A stretch of 37,430 nucleotides of DNA. It comes from a virus. The notes below the pieces were generated by a model. It searched no databases, was not told the DNA's origin, and saw nothing but the letters and a program-made list of their open reading frames with translations. The position numbers and the translations under genes are program-made. Below, in pieces: positions 22,388 through 30,245 of this stretch. The DNA lies in the IMG/VR virus record IMGVR_UViG_3300000227_000260, positions 1 to 37,430 of that record; one strand, written 5' to 3'. Positions within the stretch are counted from its first letter, which is position 1, and every line of letters starts with the position of its first letter.

Positions 22388-22453
22388 TGAAAAATCAAAA
22401 AAATATTGAAAATAGTTATAAGTACTTATTAATTAATAAGATTTAATTAGAAA
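22378..22453. repeat. dispersed intergenic element, copy B
   Basis: Matches 243-319 (see copy A). It includes a perfect 16-bp palindrome CTTATTAATTAATAAG at 22425-22440 that is less symmetrical in copy A. It lies in the 226-bp gap between the uvsY-like gene's 3' end and the GTG start at 22310. The rest of the gap has no open frame of note. Confidence 0.85.
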
Positions 22454-22536
22454 TTAAGGTTTCAAAGCATACATAATTTTCAAAATCAAGATAAAAATTA
22501 AGATAAAAATGAAAGCATAAAATGAATCAAAGTTGT

Positions 22537-22938
22537 TCATATATTTTCCATTTTTATAATATCAATAGCATTTTTTATGTCAAAATTAAGATTCATCATT
22601 ATTTTATTGGCTTGTTCTAGATAATCAACCAATTCTTTTTGTTGAAATATAGTTTTTTCTAATTTGTTGATTTCATCAGATTTTTGAGCTTCATCTATAG
22701 TTTTTATTTTAGGAATATTATGTAAACCATGATTAGCTACATATTCTTCAATTTTTTGTTTTTTGAGTTCTTGCATTCTAGAAAGTAATTTACGTTCTTC
22801 AAACATTAATCTAAGCCATTTAGCTTTAAGACCAGGACAAGCAAGAGTCTTATCTTTAATATTCATTTCAGTTAATTTTACATCTATAAGAAGTTCTTCA
22901 TTAAACTTCATCAACCGTGGATTAAGTATGTCTGCCAT
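22537..22938 (-). CDS. uvsY: UvsY-like recombination mediator
   Basis: A 133-residue helical protein with the length of T4 UvsY (137). Pattern features are LTEMNIKDKTLACPGLKAKWL (short core shown as LKAKWLRLMFEERK), a coiled middle, and a C-terminal helix ending LNFDIKNAIDIIKMEN, comparable to the UvsY C-terminus where IK and an Asp-rich helix occur. UvsY loads the UvsX recombinase on gp32-coated single-stranded DNA; UvsX is not in the window. Its start overlaps the upstream gene's end by 28 bp. Good family fit, recognised by pattern only. Confidence 0.75.
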   Translation of the reverse strand: MADILNPRLMKFNEELLIDVKLTEMNIKDKTLACPGLKAKWLRLMFEERKLLSRMQELKKQKIEEYVANHGLHNIPKIKTIDEAQKSDEINKLEKTIFQQKELVDYLEQANKIMMNLNFDIKNAIDIIKMENI

Positions 22939-23288
22939 GCTGCATCCATCTTTATATTTTTAAAATATTTCAACGAACGCTTCAAAAATCTATTAAGCTG
23001 AGACTCAATTGAATTCGGAATATACAATGCATTAAATAATTTATCATTATAATCAAAATCATCATCATAATTATTTTTTGAACCAATAATAATACTATAC
23101 TTAGTCATAGCTCGGCCAGTAGCAATTTCCATACCTTTAGTAAAATCAAATTTATCAATTTTACTATGACAAAGTGAAAACCCTATACTAATTTCATCAT
23201 TGACTTTAATTGCAAGAAAAATACCTATTTTTTGATTTTTAACATTTTTAATATATTGAAATAAAATATTCTTATTATTGTCACTCAT
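22911..23288 (-). CDS. conserved phage hypothetical protein
   Basis: A 125-residue protein with IGFSLCHSKIDKFDFTKGMEIA (35-56) and ATGRAMTKY, a pattern I recall from hypothetical proteins of T4-like phages, and a basic C-terminal RFLKRSLKYFKN. No enzymatic motif. It lies between the Nudix and UvsY genes and overlaps UvsY by 28 bp. A role in recombination or DNA metabolism is only suggested by place. An AAGGAGAA ribosome site precedes the ATG. Confidence 0.6.
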   Translation of the reverse strand: MSDNNKNILFQYIKNVKNQKIGIFLAIKVNDEISIGFSLCHSKIDKFDFTKGMEIATGRAMTKYSIIIGSKNNYDDDFDYNDKLFNALYIPNSIESQLNRFLKRSLKYFKNIKMDAAWQTYLIHG

Positions 23289-23311
23289 TGTATTCTCCTT
23301 TTTATTCTTAA

Positions 23312-23800
23312 TTATAGTTTTTCAATTTGTTCAATAATAGGTATTTGATAGCTAAAAACCTTTTGCTTAGCTTCTTCAAAATTAAACCATTCACCTTTAT
23401 CACATTCTGGAAATTCAATAAATTTTCCAGATTTTGCCGGATATTCAATCTTAGCCATATTACAAGAAATATATTTTTCTTTTCCATCTGTTTTTAACGC
23501 AAATATCTGTACTTGCTTTCCAGATTTAATAGTTACTGCATTAAGTTTAATAAAATTTGAATCTAAATATTTTGAAAGATCAATTCCTGTTTCTTCTTTA
23601 AACTCACGTTTGGCTCCTTTAATTAAACTTTCATTTTCATTTAATTCTCCTTTAGGAACTGTCCAGACTCCATTATCTTTACCTTCATAAAATGGTCCAC
23701 CACTATGCAATAAAAAAACTTTTTGTTTCGAAACTAATAATATTCCAGCAGATATTTTTTTAGCTTTAATTGTTTTTTTATCTAATCTTAAAAATTTCAT
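23312..23800 (-). CDS. Nudix hydrolase
   Basis: A 162-residue protein with a perfect Nudix box: G51, E57, R65-E-F-K-E69-E70-T-G-I73, matching GX5EX7REUXEEXGU. The surrounding VWTVPKGE and IEFPECDKGEWFNFEEA segments are in family positions. Possible substrates include NADH, ADP-ribose, (d)NTP derivatives or capped RNA; T4 NudE is a precedent in phages. The sequence does not show which. Upstream spacing of about 28 bp to the small gene suggests its own ribosome site. Confidence 0.9.
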   Translation of the reverse strand: MKFLRLDKKTIKAKKISAGILLVSKQKVFLLHSGGPFYEGKDNGVWTVPKGELNENESLIKGAKREFKEETGIDLSKYLDSNFIKLNAVTIKSGKQVQIFALKTDGKEKYISCNMAKIEYPAKSGKFIEFPECDKGEWFNFEEAKQKVFSYQIPIIEQIEKL

Positions 23801-23828
23801 TTTAATTCTTTTATTTATTATAAATATA

Positions 23829-24035
23829 TTATAGATGTTTTTTCTTTAATTTTAAGTTTCTTTTAATTTTTTTTAATTTTTTTCTTTTTTTATTTGACCA
23901 TAAACCATAGACTTGATCTTTGATTTCAGCAGTAGGATCCATAGAAGCCTGAATTATAGGAGCATCACTGATAGCTTCAGCAGGTACTTCGCCATCTTCC
24001 ATCAGCTGTTTAAAGATTTTATTGAAGTTTTTCAT
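23829..24035 (-). CDS. small phage protein with capsid-targeting-like N-terminus
   Basis: A 68-residue protein starting MKNFNKIFKQLMEDGEVP, then a short Asp/Pro-containing stretch, a W, and a Lys/Arg-rich tail (KKRKKLKKIKRNLKLKKKHL). The beginning resembles T4 internal-protein targeting sequences such as MKTYQEFIAEA, in which an F(x)xxE motif precedes cleavage by the prohead protease. Similar small phage proteins with EDGxVPxN exist. The basic tail suggests DNA contact within the head. Inferred; no direct proof. Confidence 0.5.
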   Translation of the reverse strand: MKNFNKIFKQLMEDGEVPAEAISDAPIIQASMDPTAEIKDQVYGLWSNKKRKKLKKIKRNLKLKKKHL

Positions 24036-24160
24036 TTTACTTGATTTATAATATAGGGTAAAACTGTTTTATAATGATCATAGTTGTTTATTTTATTGTC
24101 AAGTCTGTTCTTCTTTAATACGTTTGCTTCATTTACACTGATTGCTACAGTTCTTTTCAT
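24032..24160 (-). CDS. 42-residue micro-ORF
   Basis: An open frame from ATG 24160 to TGA at 24032-24034, where it overlaps the next start as ATGA. It encodes MKRTVAISVNEANVLKK, then a polar segment and YDHYKTVLPYII. AAGGG lies about eight bases upstream of the ATG. Position, coupling and RBS make it a likely small gene. No family recognised. Confidence 0.55.
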   Translation of the reverse strand: MKRTVAISVNEANVLKKNRLDNKINNYDHYKTVLPYIINQVK

Positions 24161-24183
24161 CTTTTAAGCCCTTAATTAACTTT

Positions 24184-26379
24184 TCAGTAGCCTGTCTGCG
24201 GCCATACAATCTGTCGCAAAAAGGCGTAACAAGACTGACAAAATCCTGTATTATGTAAAATATTATTAATATTTTTATCTGATTCACTAAGATAAAAATC
24301 ACTGAATGATATAGATTCAGTTATTTTATCAGGAAGATAACTACGATATATTTTAGGATCAATACCGGCCGGAATATATTTCTTAATTATTTTTTTATTA
24401 TTATCTCTGAGTGCTTGTCTGAATTCACTGGCAGAAGCAGGATGTCCATCGACCATTACATTGTCCATCAATTTGACTCTTACATCTATACCAGTTTCTT
24501 TTGTAAAACTTTCTGTCCAAGAAAATCTCATATCACCTATATCTTTGGCTCCTAATAGCAATATTACACTTTGTCCTGGAATAGCATATTCTCTGATATA
24601 CCAGTTTAATACAGTTACAGGAGAATTATAACTTTTATCGCTCTTAGCATACTTAGTTAAAGCTGGATCTTTCTTAAGATCATCCGGAGTATATACAATT
24701 ATATCTCCAATACTAGGTTTATATAGATCTGTCCAGATTTTCTTAGATTGTGCCGGAGTAATTCCACCGCGTTCATCTGATCCTATAAAGATAATAAATT
24801 TACCTGAACCTTTAATATTGCCAATATTTTTCTTTACATTTTCATAATGGGCAATAGTAGGAGGTTTGAATGAACCAGGATACATATACCATATAGAATC
24901 TTTATCTTTAATATATTCATCTTTGAATGTTGTAGCTTTTTGGAATGTAGATTTCATCTTATTAAGTATAAATGAACCAGTTATTTTAAATGGTCCAGAA
25001 AATATCTTAGGATCATTTACTACTATTCCTTCTTGTCCTTGTAATGTTTTCAAATTTAATTTTTTTACGCTTAAATTTTTAAGTACTTCATCGCCAAGAA
25101 CAACTGCCAAATGTTTCAATATAACTCCGTTCTTAAGTTCTTTTAATTGTTTAGGATCTTTAGTTATAGCCTTAAGATTTGGATATTCAGCATTTTTTCC
25201 TATTGCAATTAAATATGTTTTATCTGACATTGGTTTAATTTCAACTTTTTTTCCTTCATCATCTGTAGTAATAATTTTTGCATCTCTAGGATTCTCAGCT
25301 TCATCTGCCCATTGAGACAGCTTTTTAGTTTCTCCTTCTATAGTAAATGGTGTTGATAATACAGCATTAAAATCAATATTGTCATGCATTACTGTAAGAA
25401 GATCAATATTAGATGCATATACATTGAATCCTATTGACTTGATTAAAATATCATCCAATTTTTTTGCAAGTGACTGCATTGCTTTCTTATTATAAGTTAT
25501 ATTAGTTTTAATTCTTTTTTTACCTTCAAATCTTGCATTTATTATTCCATGAAAAGCCAATAGATTTCTTCCATAATCAACTACATTTGTTCGTCCATGG
25601 ACATATTCAGTATTAAGAATATTGCAATTATTCGTATCAGTTTGAATTAGTCCAAGAATTTTAAGCTCAGAGATAATAAAAGGTATTGCATCAGTAAAAG
25701 CCGGAAGTATCAACTTGCCTATTTTAGTCATACCATGTGCAGGAGGAAAACGTTTTTCTAAGTCATCTACTGTTATTCCTTCTCTGTCAATTTGATGCAT
25801 TGTTGAACCTCTGTCCATTGCAAATTGTAGTTTGTTATTTTTATTAACAACTTTGAGCGATATATTAACACCATCTACTTTTAGTGATCCAGGATTGGCT
25901 GATATACTTTTGACAGCTTGTTGGAATATCTTAATAATATCATTGCCAGTATTTGCCTGAGGAAGATCAAATACATGGGCCATATGTCCGGCCGCACCAC
26001 CTTCAGCTATTATCTTTGGTTTATTATCTATAATTATAAAATTAGTTTTAACATAAAAACCTTTTAAATCAGGATCAGAAGTTTGTATCGGAGTTTTAAA
26101 TGTTATAATATCTTCAGATATAAATAGATTTTTAGAAGCAGGTATTTTTTTTGTAAAAACGTATTCAGCCAATCGTTTTGTTATTAAATCTTTTTTATCA
26201 GAAGATATAATAATATCTATAGATTTAACGACAGAAGCTTCGCAAATATAAGATGAAGAAAACGATTCTCCTGTAATCTTCTCTAAAAATTTAATAGTAG
26301 AAGGAATATCTCTTTTAAATATATTAGCATAATTTGAATCATCAGATTCAACAAAAAATTGTTTAAAATTAATGACCAT
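24184..26379 (-). CDS. ligase-like nucleotidyltransferase / cytidylyltransferase-fold fusion
   Basis: A 731-residue protein with two catalytic-looking parts. The first has ligase-type motif I K167-x-D-G (LKVDGVN), a motif III-like EYVHGRTNVVDYG (258-270), motif IV QEGIVV (449-454) and later lysines K465/K474/K476 like motif V, so it looks like an ATP-grasp-free DNA/RNA ligase fold. The second (about 496-660) has YPGSFKPPTIAHY (500-512), a variant HxGH-type nucleotidyltransferase site, and HPASASEFRQAL (646-657), similar to the ISxTxxR motif of NMNAT-like enzymes. The N-terminus MVINFKQFFVESDDS looks like a T4 capsid-targeting sequence with a possible FVE|S cleavage site. Also the block EGGAAGHMAH (126-135). 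Possible role: packaged nucleic-acid or NAD-linked enzyme. Activity not proven. Confidence 0.7.
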   Translation of the reverse strand: MVINFKQFFVESDDSNYANIFKRDIPSTIKFLEKITGESFSSSYICEASVVKSIDIIISSDKKDLITKRLAEYVFTKKIPASKNLFISEDIITFKTPIQTSDPDLKGFYVKTNFIIIDNKPKIIAEGGAAGHMAHVFDLPQANTGNDIIKIFQQAVKSISANPGSLKVDGVNISLKVVNKNNKLQFAMDRGSTMHQIDREGITVDDLEKRFPPAHGMTKIGKLILPAFTDAIPFIISELKILGLIQTDTNNCNILNTEYVHGRTNVVDYGRNLLAFHGIINARFEGKKRIKTNITYNKKAMQSLAKKLDDILIKSIGFNVYASNIDLLTVMHDNIDFNAVLSTPFTIEGETKKLSQWADEAENPRDAKIITTDDEGKKVEIKPMSDKTYLIAIGKNAEYPNLKAITKDPKQLKELKNGVILKHLAVVLGDEVLKNLSVKKLNLKTLQGQEGIVVNDPKIFSGPFKITGSFILNKMKSTFQKATTFKDEYIKDKDSIWYMYPGSFKPPTIAHYENVKKNIGNIKGSGKFIIFIGSDERGGITPAQSKKIWTDLYKPSIGDIIVYTPDDLKKDPALTKYAKSDKSYNSPVTVLNWYIREYAIPGQSVILLLGAKDIGDMRFSWTESFTKETGIDVRVKLMDNVMVDGHPASASEFRQALRDNNKKIIKKYIPAGIDPKIYRSYLPDKITESISFSDFYLSESDKNINNILHNTGFCQSCYAFLRQIVWPQTGY

Positions 26380-26398
26380 ATATTTATTTATATAAATT

Positions 26399-26842
26399 TT
26401 ATTTAACTTTTATCCAGTCTTTTACTTTTACAATATATTTATTATTATTGATTTTCTTGCCTTTTTCTGAAAAAATCTGATATTCTTTATTTAAGATTAC
26501 CCAGTCTTTCTTGAAAACTTCATTATTAACTACTTTGAATTCAGTTCCATCTGATGTAAAAATCATTTCTATTGCATTAGCTGGTTGAATTAAATGCTGA
26601 GTAGATGCAGGAGGAAGAGGTTTTTCCTCTAGAGAAGGAGAAACAGACATAGAAGGCTGGCCGGCATGTTCTATAGGTTTAGACGGTAATGGTATACCTT
26701 CTTTACTTATAACTTGTATTTTTTGTCCCATTATTCCATATAAAGCATGTAATTCAGCTTCATTATTAGCTGTACATTCATCAATGGCAAAATCATTTTC
26801 TTCTGATTCTTTATTCCAAATTTTTATTTTAAATTTCATCAT
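26399..26842 (-). CDS. unknown protein
   Basis: A 147-residue protein starting MMKFKIKIWNKESEENDF, with a Pro/Ser-rich linker around SKPIEHAGQPSMSVSPSLEE and a C-terminal strand-rich part (YIVKVKDWIKVK). I chose the ATG at 26842: AAAGAGA lies about ten bases upstream and it overlaps the gp46 stop by few bases. An alternative ATG further upstream lies within the gp46 gene. Two folded parts with a flexible linker are likely. I do not recognise the family. Confidence 0.55.
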   Translation of the reverse strand: MMKFKIKIWNKESEENDFAIDECTANNEAELHALYGIMGQKIQVISKEGIPLPSKPIEHAGQPSMSVSPSLEEKPLPPASTQHLIQPANAIEMIFTSDGTEFKVVNNEVFKKDWVILNKEYQIFSEKGKKINNNKYIVKVKDWIKVK

Positions 26843-26855
26843 TTTATAAATCTCT

Positions 26856-28679
26856 TTAATTATTTTTATTATTGTTTTGACTGTCGGCAACAATTGTTGT
26901 TAAACCTCCGTTTTTTTGTATTTCTATTACTCCATCAAAATCTTCTTCATTAAGACATTCTCTATGTGATATTAAAAAGATTATTTTATTTGATTCAATA
27001 CTTATCTTTTTAAGTATCTTGATAATACTGTTGATGGCAAATTGATCCAAACCTTCATCAAGAAATTCATCAAGTACTAATATATTTGTAGATATAGATT
27101 TTAGATTTATGAGTATATCTTTGAAAGCAAATAGTACAGCTATATTTATTCTAGATCGTTCTCCTTTACTGAAATTTTCATAACTACAAGGCCCAGTTTC
27201 AGTTATAAAATCGCAGTTAAAACATTCATCAAATATACATGTATAAGATGAACCTATTTCTATAAGATATTTTCTGGTTTTGGCATTTAAGACTGATATA
27301 AGATCTTTTATAATAAATTTTTTAGCACCATCTTCATCTGAAATATGATTTAATAAATCAAGATATTTTTTTTCTTTATAGAAATTTTCAAGAAGAGCGG
27401 TATTATCTTTATATTTTTGAGCATATTCTATTATTAAATTATTAAATGGAGAAACTTTTTTAGATTCTTCTTCTATTTTTTTATTCAGTTCTATAATATC
27501 ATTTTTAAGATGATCTATAACAAGAATATTATGTTGAATAGATTTATCTAATGATTTAATTTTTTCATTGTTATCTTCTGCTGATTTAATTTTATCTATT
27601 ATATCTTTAAGTTGAATTTCAAGTTTAGGAATAATATCTTTATATTGATTTATTTTATTTAAACCATCTTTAATATCAGTTTGAGCTTGATTTATATTAA
27701 ATTTATTTGAAATTTTAATTAGACAATTTTTACAAATTTCTTTCAATATATCTTTATGTTTATTGATAATATCGTTATTAAATTTAATTTTTTGAGAATA
27801 TTGTTTAATTATAGTTTCAGCTTTAGATTTAGCATCGTTAAGTTTTTGTCTATTGTCATATAATTCAGAAAGATTAAATTCAGTCATTATATTTTTATCT
27901 ATATTTAATTTGGTATTTTCTGATTCAAGCCGTATTATATGTGCATTTTTTTCATCTATCTTAGTTTTTATTTTTTCTATAGATTTCTTTTGAGTAAGAT
28001 TAAATTGGGCATTTTGCTTTTTAAAATCTTCGATACTTTCATATAATTGTTTATTACTATTTTGAAGTGCAAGTATTTCTTTATCAATATTATTTTGATC
28101 AATCCGGATTTTCTTAAGCATTTTTCCAAATACAGATAGATTAAATATATCTTCGATAAATTCTTTTTTCATGCTTTTAGTCAGATTAAAGAAATTATGA
28201 CTATTGCTTGAAGACAATATTACACTATTTTTAAATACGTTATAATTAGTTTTTAAAATATTCTTTTCAAAGTAGTTGCGTGTATCTTTAAGAGTAGCTT
28301 TGGATATTTCATTATTATTTTTCCATATTTTAAAGAATGATGCGCCGGCACAATGAGGATGTAATAATCCAGCTTTGATTACATATTTATCAGTACCTAT
28401 TGTAAACCATAGACATACTTCAGTATTATATTTAGCTATAGATTGTCTATTGGCAAGATACTTGGCTGTAACTTTTTTTGATGTTTGGCCGAACAATACA
28501 AATAAAATAGCATCGCAGAATATTAAAGTTTTTCCTGCTCCATTCCTTACCCCTTCAATATCTTTATTTTCTCCAAAAACATAATTAAGTCCGGAATGGC
28601 AATCAAAATCAAATTCAACTGGATCGCTGATAGACAAAAAATTCTGTATTCTTATCTTATTAAATACAATATTATTCAT
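26856..28679 (-). CDS. 46: gp46-like SbcC/Rad50 ATPase
   Basis: A 607-residue SMC-like ATPase, partner of the gp47 nuclease in processing DNA ends for recombination-dependent replication and host DNA breakdown. Walker A is NGAGKT (46-51). A long coiled coil is interrupted by the zinc hook C316-K-N-C319. The ABC signature is NFSKGER (502-508), and Walker B is ILVLDEFLDEGLD (533-545). Length matches T4 gp46 (560). The start overlaps the gp47 stop by 4 bp, as expected of a coupled complex. Confidence 0.93.
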   Translation of the reverse strand: MNNIVFNKIRIQNFLSISDPVEFDFDCHSGLNYVFGENKDIEGVRNGAGKTLIFCDAILFVLFGQTSKKVTAKYLANRQSIAKYNTEVCLWFTIGTDKYVIKAGLLHPHCAGASFFKIWKNNNEISKATLKDTRNYFEKNILKTNYNVFKNSVILSSSNSHNFFNLTKSMKKEFIEDIFNLSVFGKMLKKIRIDQNNIDKEILALQNSNKQLYESIEDFKKQNAQFNLTQKKSIEKIKTKIDEKNAHIIRLESENTKLNIDKNIMTEFNLSELYDNRQKLNDAKSKAETIIKQYSQKIKFNNDIINKHKDILKEICKNCLIKISNKFNINQAQTDIKDGLNKINQYKDIIPKLEIQLKDIIDKIKSAEDNNEKIKSLDKSIQHNILVIDHLKNDIIELNKKIEEESKKVSPFNNLIIEYAQKYKDNTALLENFYKEKKYLDLLNHISDEDGAKKFIIKDLISVLNAKTRKYLIEIGSSYTCIFDECFNCDFITETGPCSYENFSKGERSRINIAVLFAFKDILINLKSISTNILVLDEFLDEGLDQFAINSIIKILKKISIESNKIIFLISHRECLNEEDFDGVIEIQKNGGLTTIVADSQNNNKNN

Positions 28680-29788
28680 TCAGACTCCATAAGTTCATTT
28701 TCAGCCAAATTAAAATACTTCTGAGATTTTTCTATTAATACTTCTCTTGATATATTTTCAAACATATCATCTTTCATTTTAGCTATATAAGTTTTAATAT
28801 AGTCAAATTTGGTCATATTAATTTCTGAATCTTCAACATTACTAAAATCTATAGATTGAGTTTTGTCCAAAATATTAAACATAAAATCAATTTCACAATT
28901 CTTAATTGGCTTGAAACTATTTACATAATTCACTATTTTAAGAACATGATTATAATTGAAATCTTGATCTACTATTATTTTAATATAATTATGTTTAACA
29001 TCTTTTTTAACTATAGAAGTTTCATATGAATCTTTAATTTTACTATAATAATATTTAACATGAACTGGAGATATATCATTTTTAATAAACTCAGATACTC
29101 TGGTTATAGTATCATAGATATAAAATCCCTTTTCATTATTATAATCACCCCAATCTAATTCAATAGTAGATCCAACTGAAACTACTTTTCTATCATTATA
29201 AGGATATTCTTTATGAATATGAAAATGACCACTATATACAAGTGGAGCTATAGCACATAAATCATTAATACCATATTTAAAATCTGTAGTTTTATTTTGT
29301 CCGGCCATAATTATACCGCCGTTGAATTCAAAATGTCCTATAAGAATATCAGATGTTCCATATGATTTAAAATCAGTATTCCATGGAGAAAGAAGAACTC
29401 TGCAATTATTAAGCTGAAGCTCAGTCATTTCATCTATAATATTAACATTATTCATCAAATTAAATGAAATAAGACTATGTATTTTACTTGTATTTTTTAG
29501 AGTAGTATCATGATTACCGACTATAATATATGTAGGAAAAACTTTAGCTAATTTTTCAAGAGACTTATAAGCAATATTCATTGTTGTAATGCTTATACTG
29601 TTTCTATTATCAAACCAATCTCCGCCAAAAATAACAATATCTACATTATTAATTTTACATTTATCTATAAACCAATTTAAATATTCTATAGTAGATGAAA
29701 GCTTTCCAATATTATCTTTACTTTTACCCCAGTGTATATCTGAAAATATTGCTATACGTTTGACAAAATCTAATTTAATTTGTTTCAT
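28676..29788 (-). CDS. 47: gp47-like SbcD/Mre11 nuclease
   Basis: A 370-residue calcineurin-like phosphoesterase, the nuclease partner of gp46. Metal ligands are visible in D17-I-H19 (FSDIHWG), GGDWFDNR (55-62), GNHDTT (91-96) and the later SGHFHIHKE. The C-terminal 120 residues would carry the ATPase-binding part. In T4 the 46/47 pair is essential for recombination and late replication. The ATG overlaps the end of the sigma-factor gene by 14 bp. Confidence 0.93.
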   Translation of the reverse strand: MKQIKLDFVKRIAIFSDIHWGKSKDNIGKLSSTIEYLNWFIDKCKINNVDIVIFGGDWFDNRNSISITTMNIAYKSLEKLAKVFPTYIIVGNHDTTLKNTSKIHSLISFNLMNNVNIIDEMTELQLNNCRVLLSPWNTDFKSYGTSDILIGHFEFNGGIIMAGQNKTTDFKYGINDLCAIAPLVYSGHFHIHKEYPYNDRKVVSVGSTIELDWGDYNNEKGFYIYDTITRVSEFIKNDISPVHVKYYYSKIKDSYETSIVKKDVKHNYIKIIVDQDFNYNHVLKIVNYVNSFKPIKNCEIDFMFNILDKTQSIDFSNVEDSEINMTKFDYIKTYIAKMKDDMFENISREVLIEKSQKYFNLAENELMESE

Positions 29789-30200
29789 AATCTTCGTGAG
29801 AAAGTTCCTGATTTTTTCTTAATAATACATGTTCTGAACACTCAAATTCTGTAATATAATGTTCAATAAAATTACTTTTAGTAAGTGCATGTTGTTTTTC
29901 TTCATTTATCTTAGATACAAATTTCCAATAACACATCTGAGTTAAATATGAAAATGGATTGCATTTTTTATGATTAAGATCAATTTTATGAAGTTGATCT
30001 ATCATTCTTGCTACAGCTTCTGCTATAAATTCATCTTTGAAAGTATATCCGGAAAAACAAGGTTTAGACGCATATCTATTTGCTATTTTCATTAGCATAA
30101 TACCAAGTTTTTCTGTTATCTCTCCTGATTTTTTATATATCTTAATTTCTTTGTTAAGCTCTGCTTTATCTATATAAAATTCAGATTTATTTTTTTTCAT
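29775..30200 (-). CDS. 55: gp55-like late sigma factor
   Basis: A 141-residue protein matching phage late sigma factors (T4 gp55, 185): FYIDKAELNKEI at the start, then a core with PCFSGYTFKDEFIAEAVARM, IDLNHKKCNPFSYLTQMCYWK and a C-terminal basic/acidic end. Region 2-type helices with the FSYLTQMCYWKF segment contact core RNA polymerase and the -10 DNA. gp55 recognises TATAAATA. Its presence makes late promoters of this type expected in the genome. Confidence 0.87.
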   Translation of the reverse strand: MKKNKSEFYIDKAELNKEIKIYKKSGEITEKLGIMLMKIANRYASKPCFSGYTFKDEFIAEAVARMIDQLHKIDLNHKKCNPFSYLTQMCYWKFVSKINEEKQHALTKSNFIEHYITEFECSEHVLLRKNQELSHEDYETN

Positions 30201-30245
30201 AAAACCTCAAATATTATCTTTAATATAACTAAAATTTAATTTAAT

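Noticed and set aside
24866-25315. 149-residue plus-strand frame
   Set aside because: It is the antisense shadow of the ligase/cytidylyltransferase gene, Ser/Phe/Ile-rich and without a ribosome site of its own context.
26384-26395. TATAAATA on the minus strand just before the 731-residue gene
   Set aside because: It ends only a few bases from the ATG, which would leave almost no leader; several such matches are expected by chance at this AT content.
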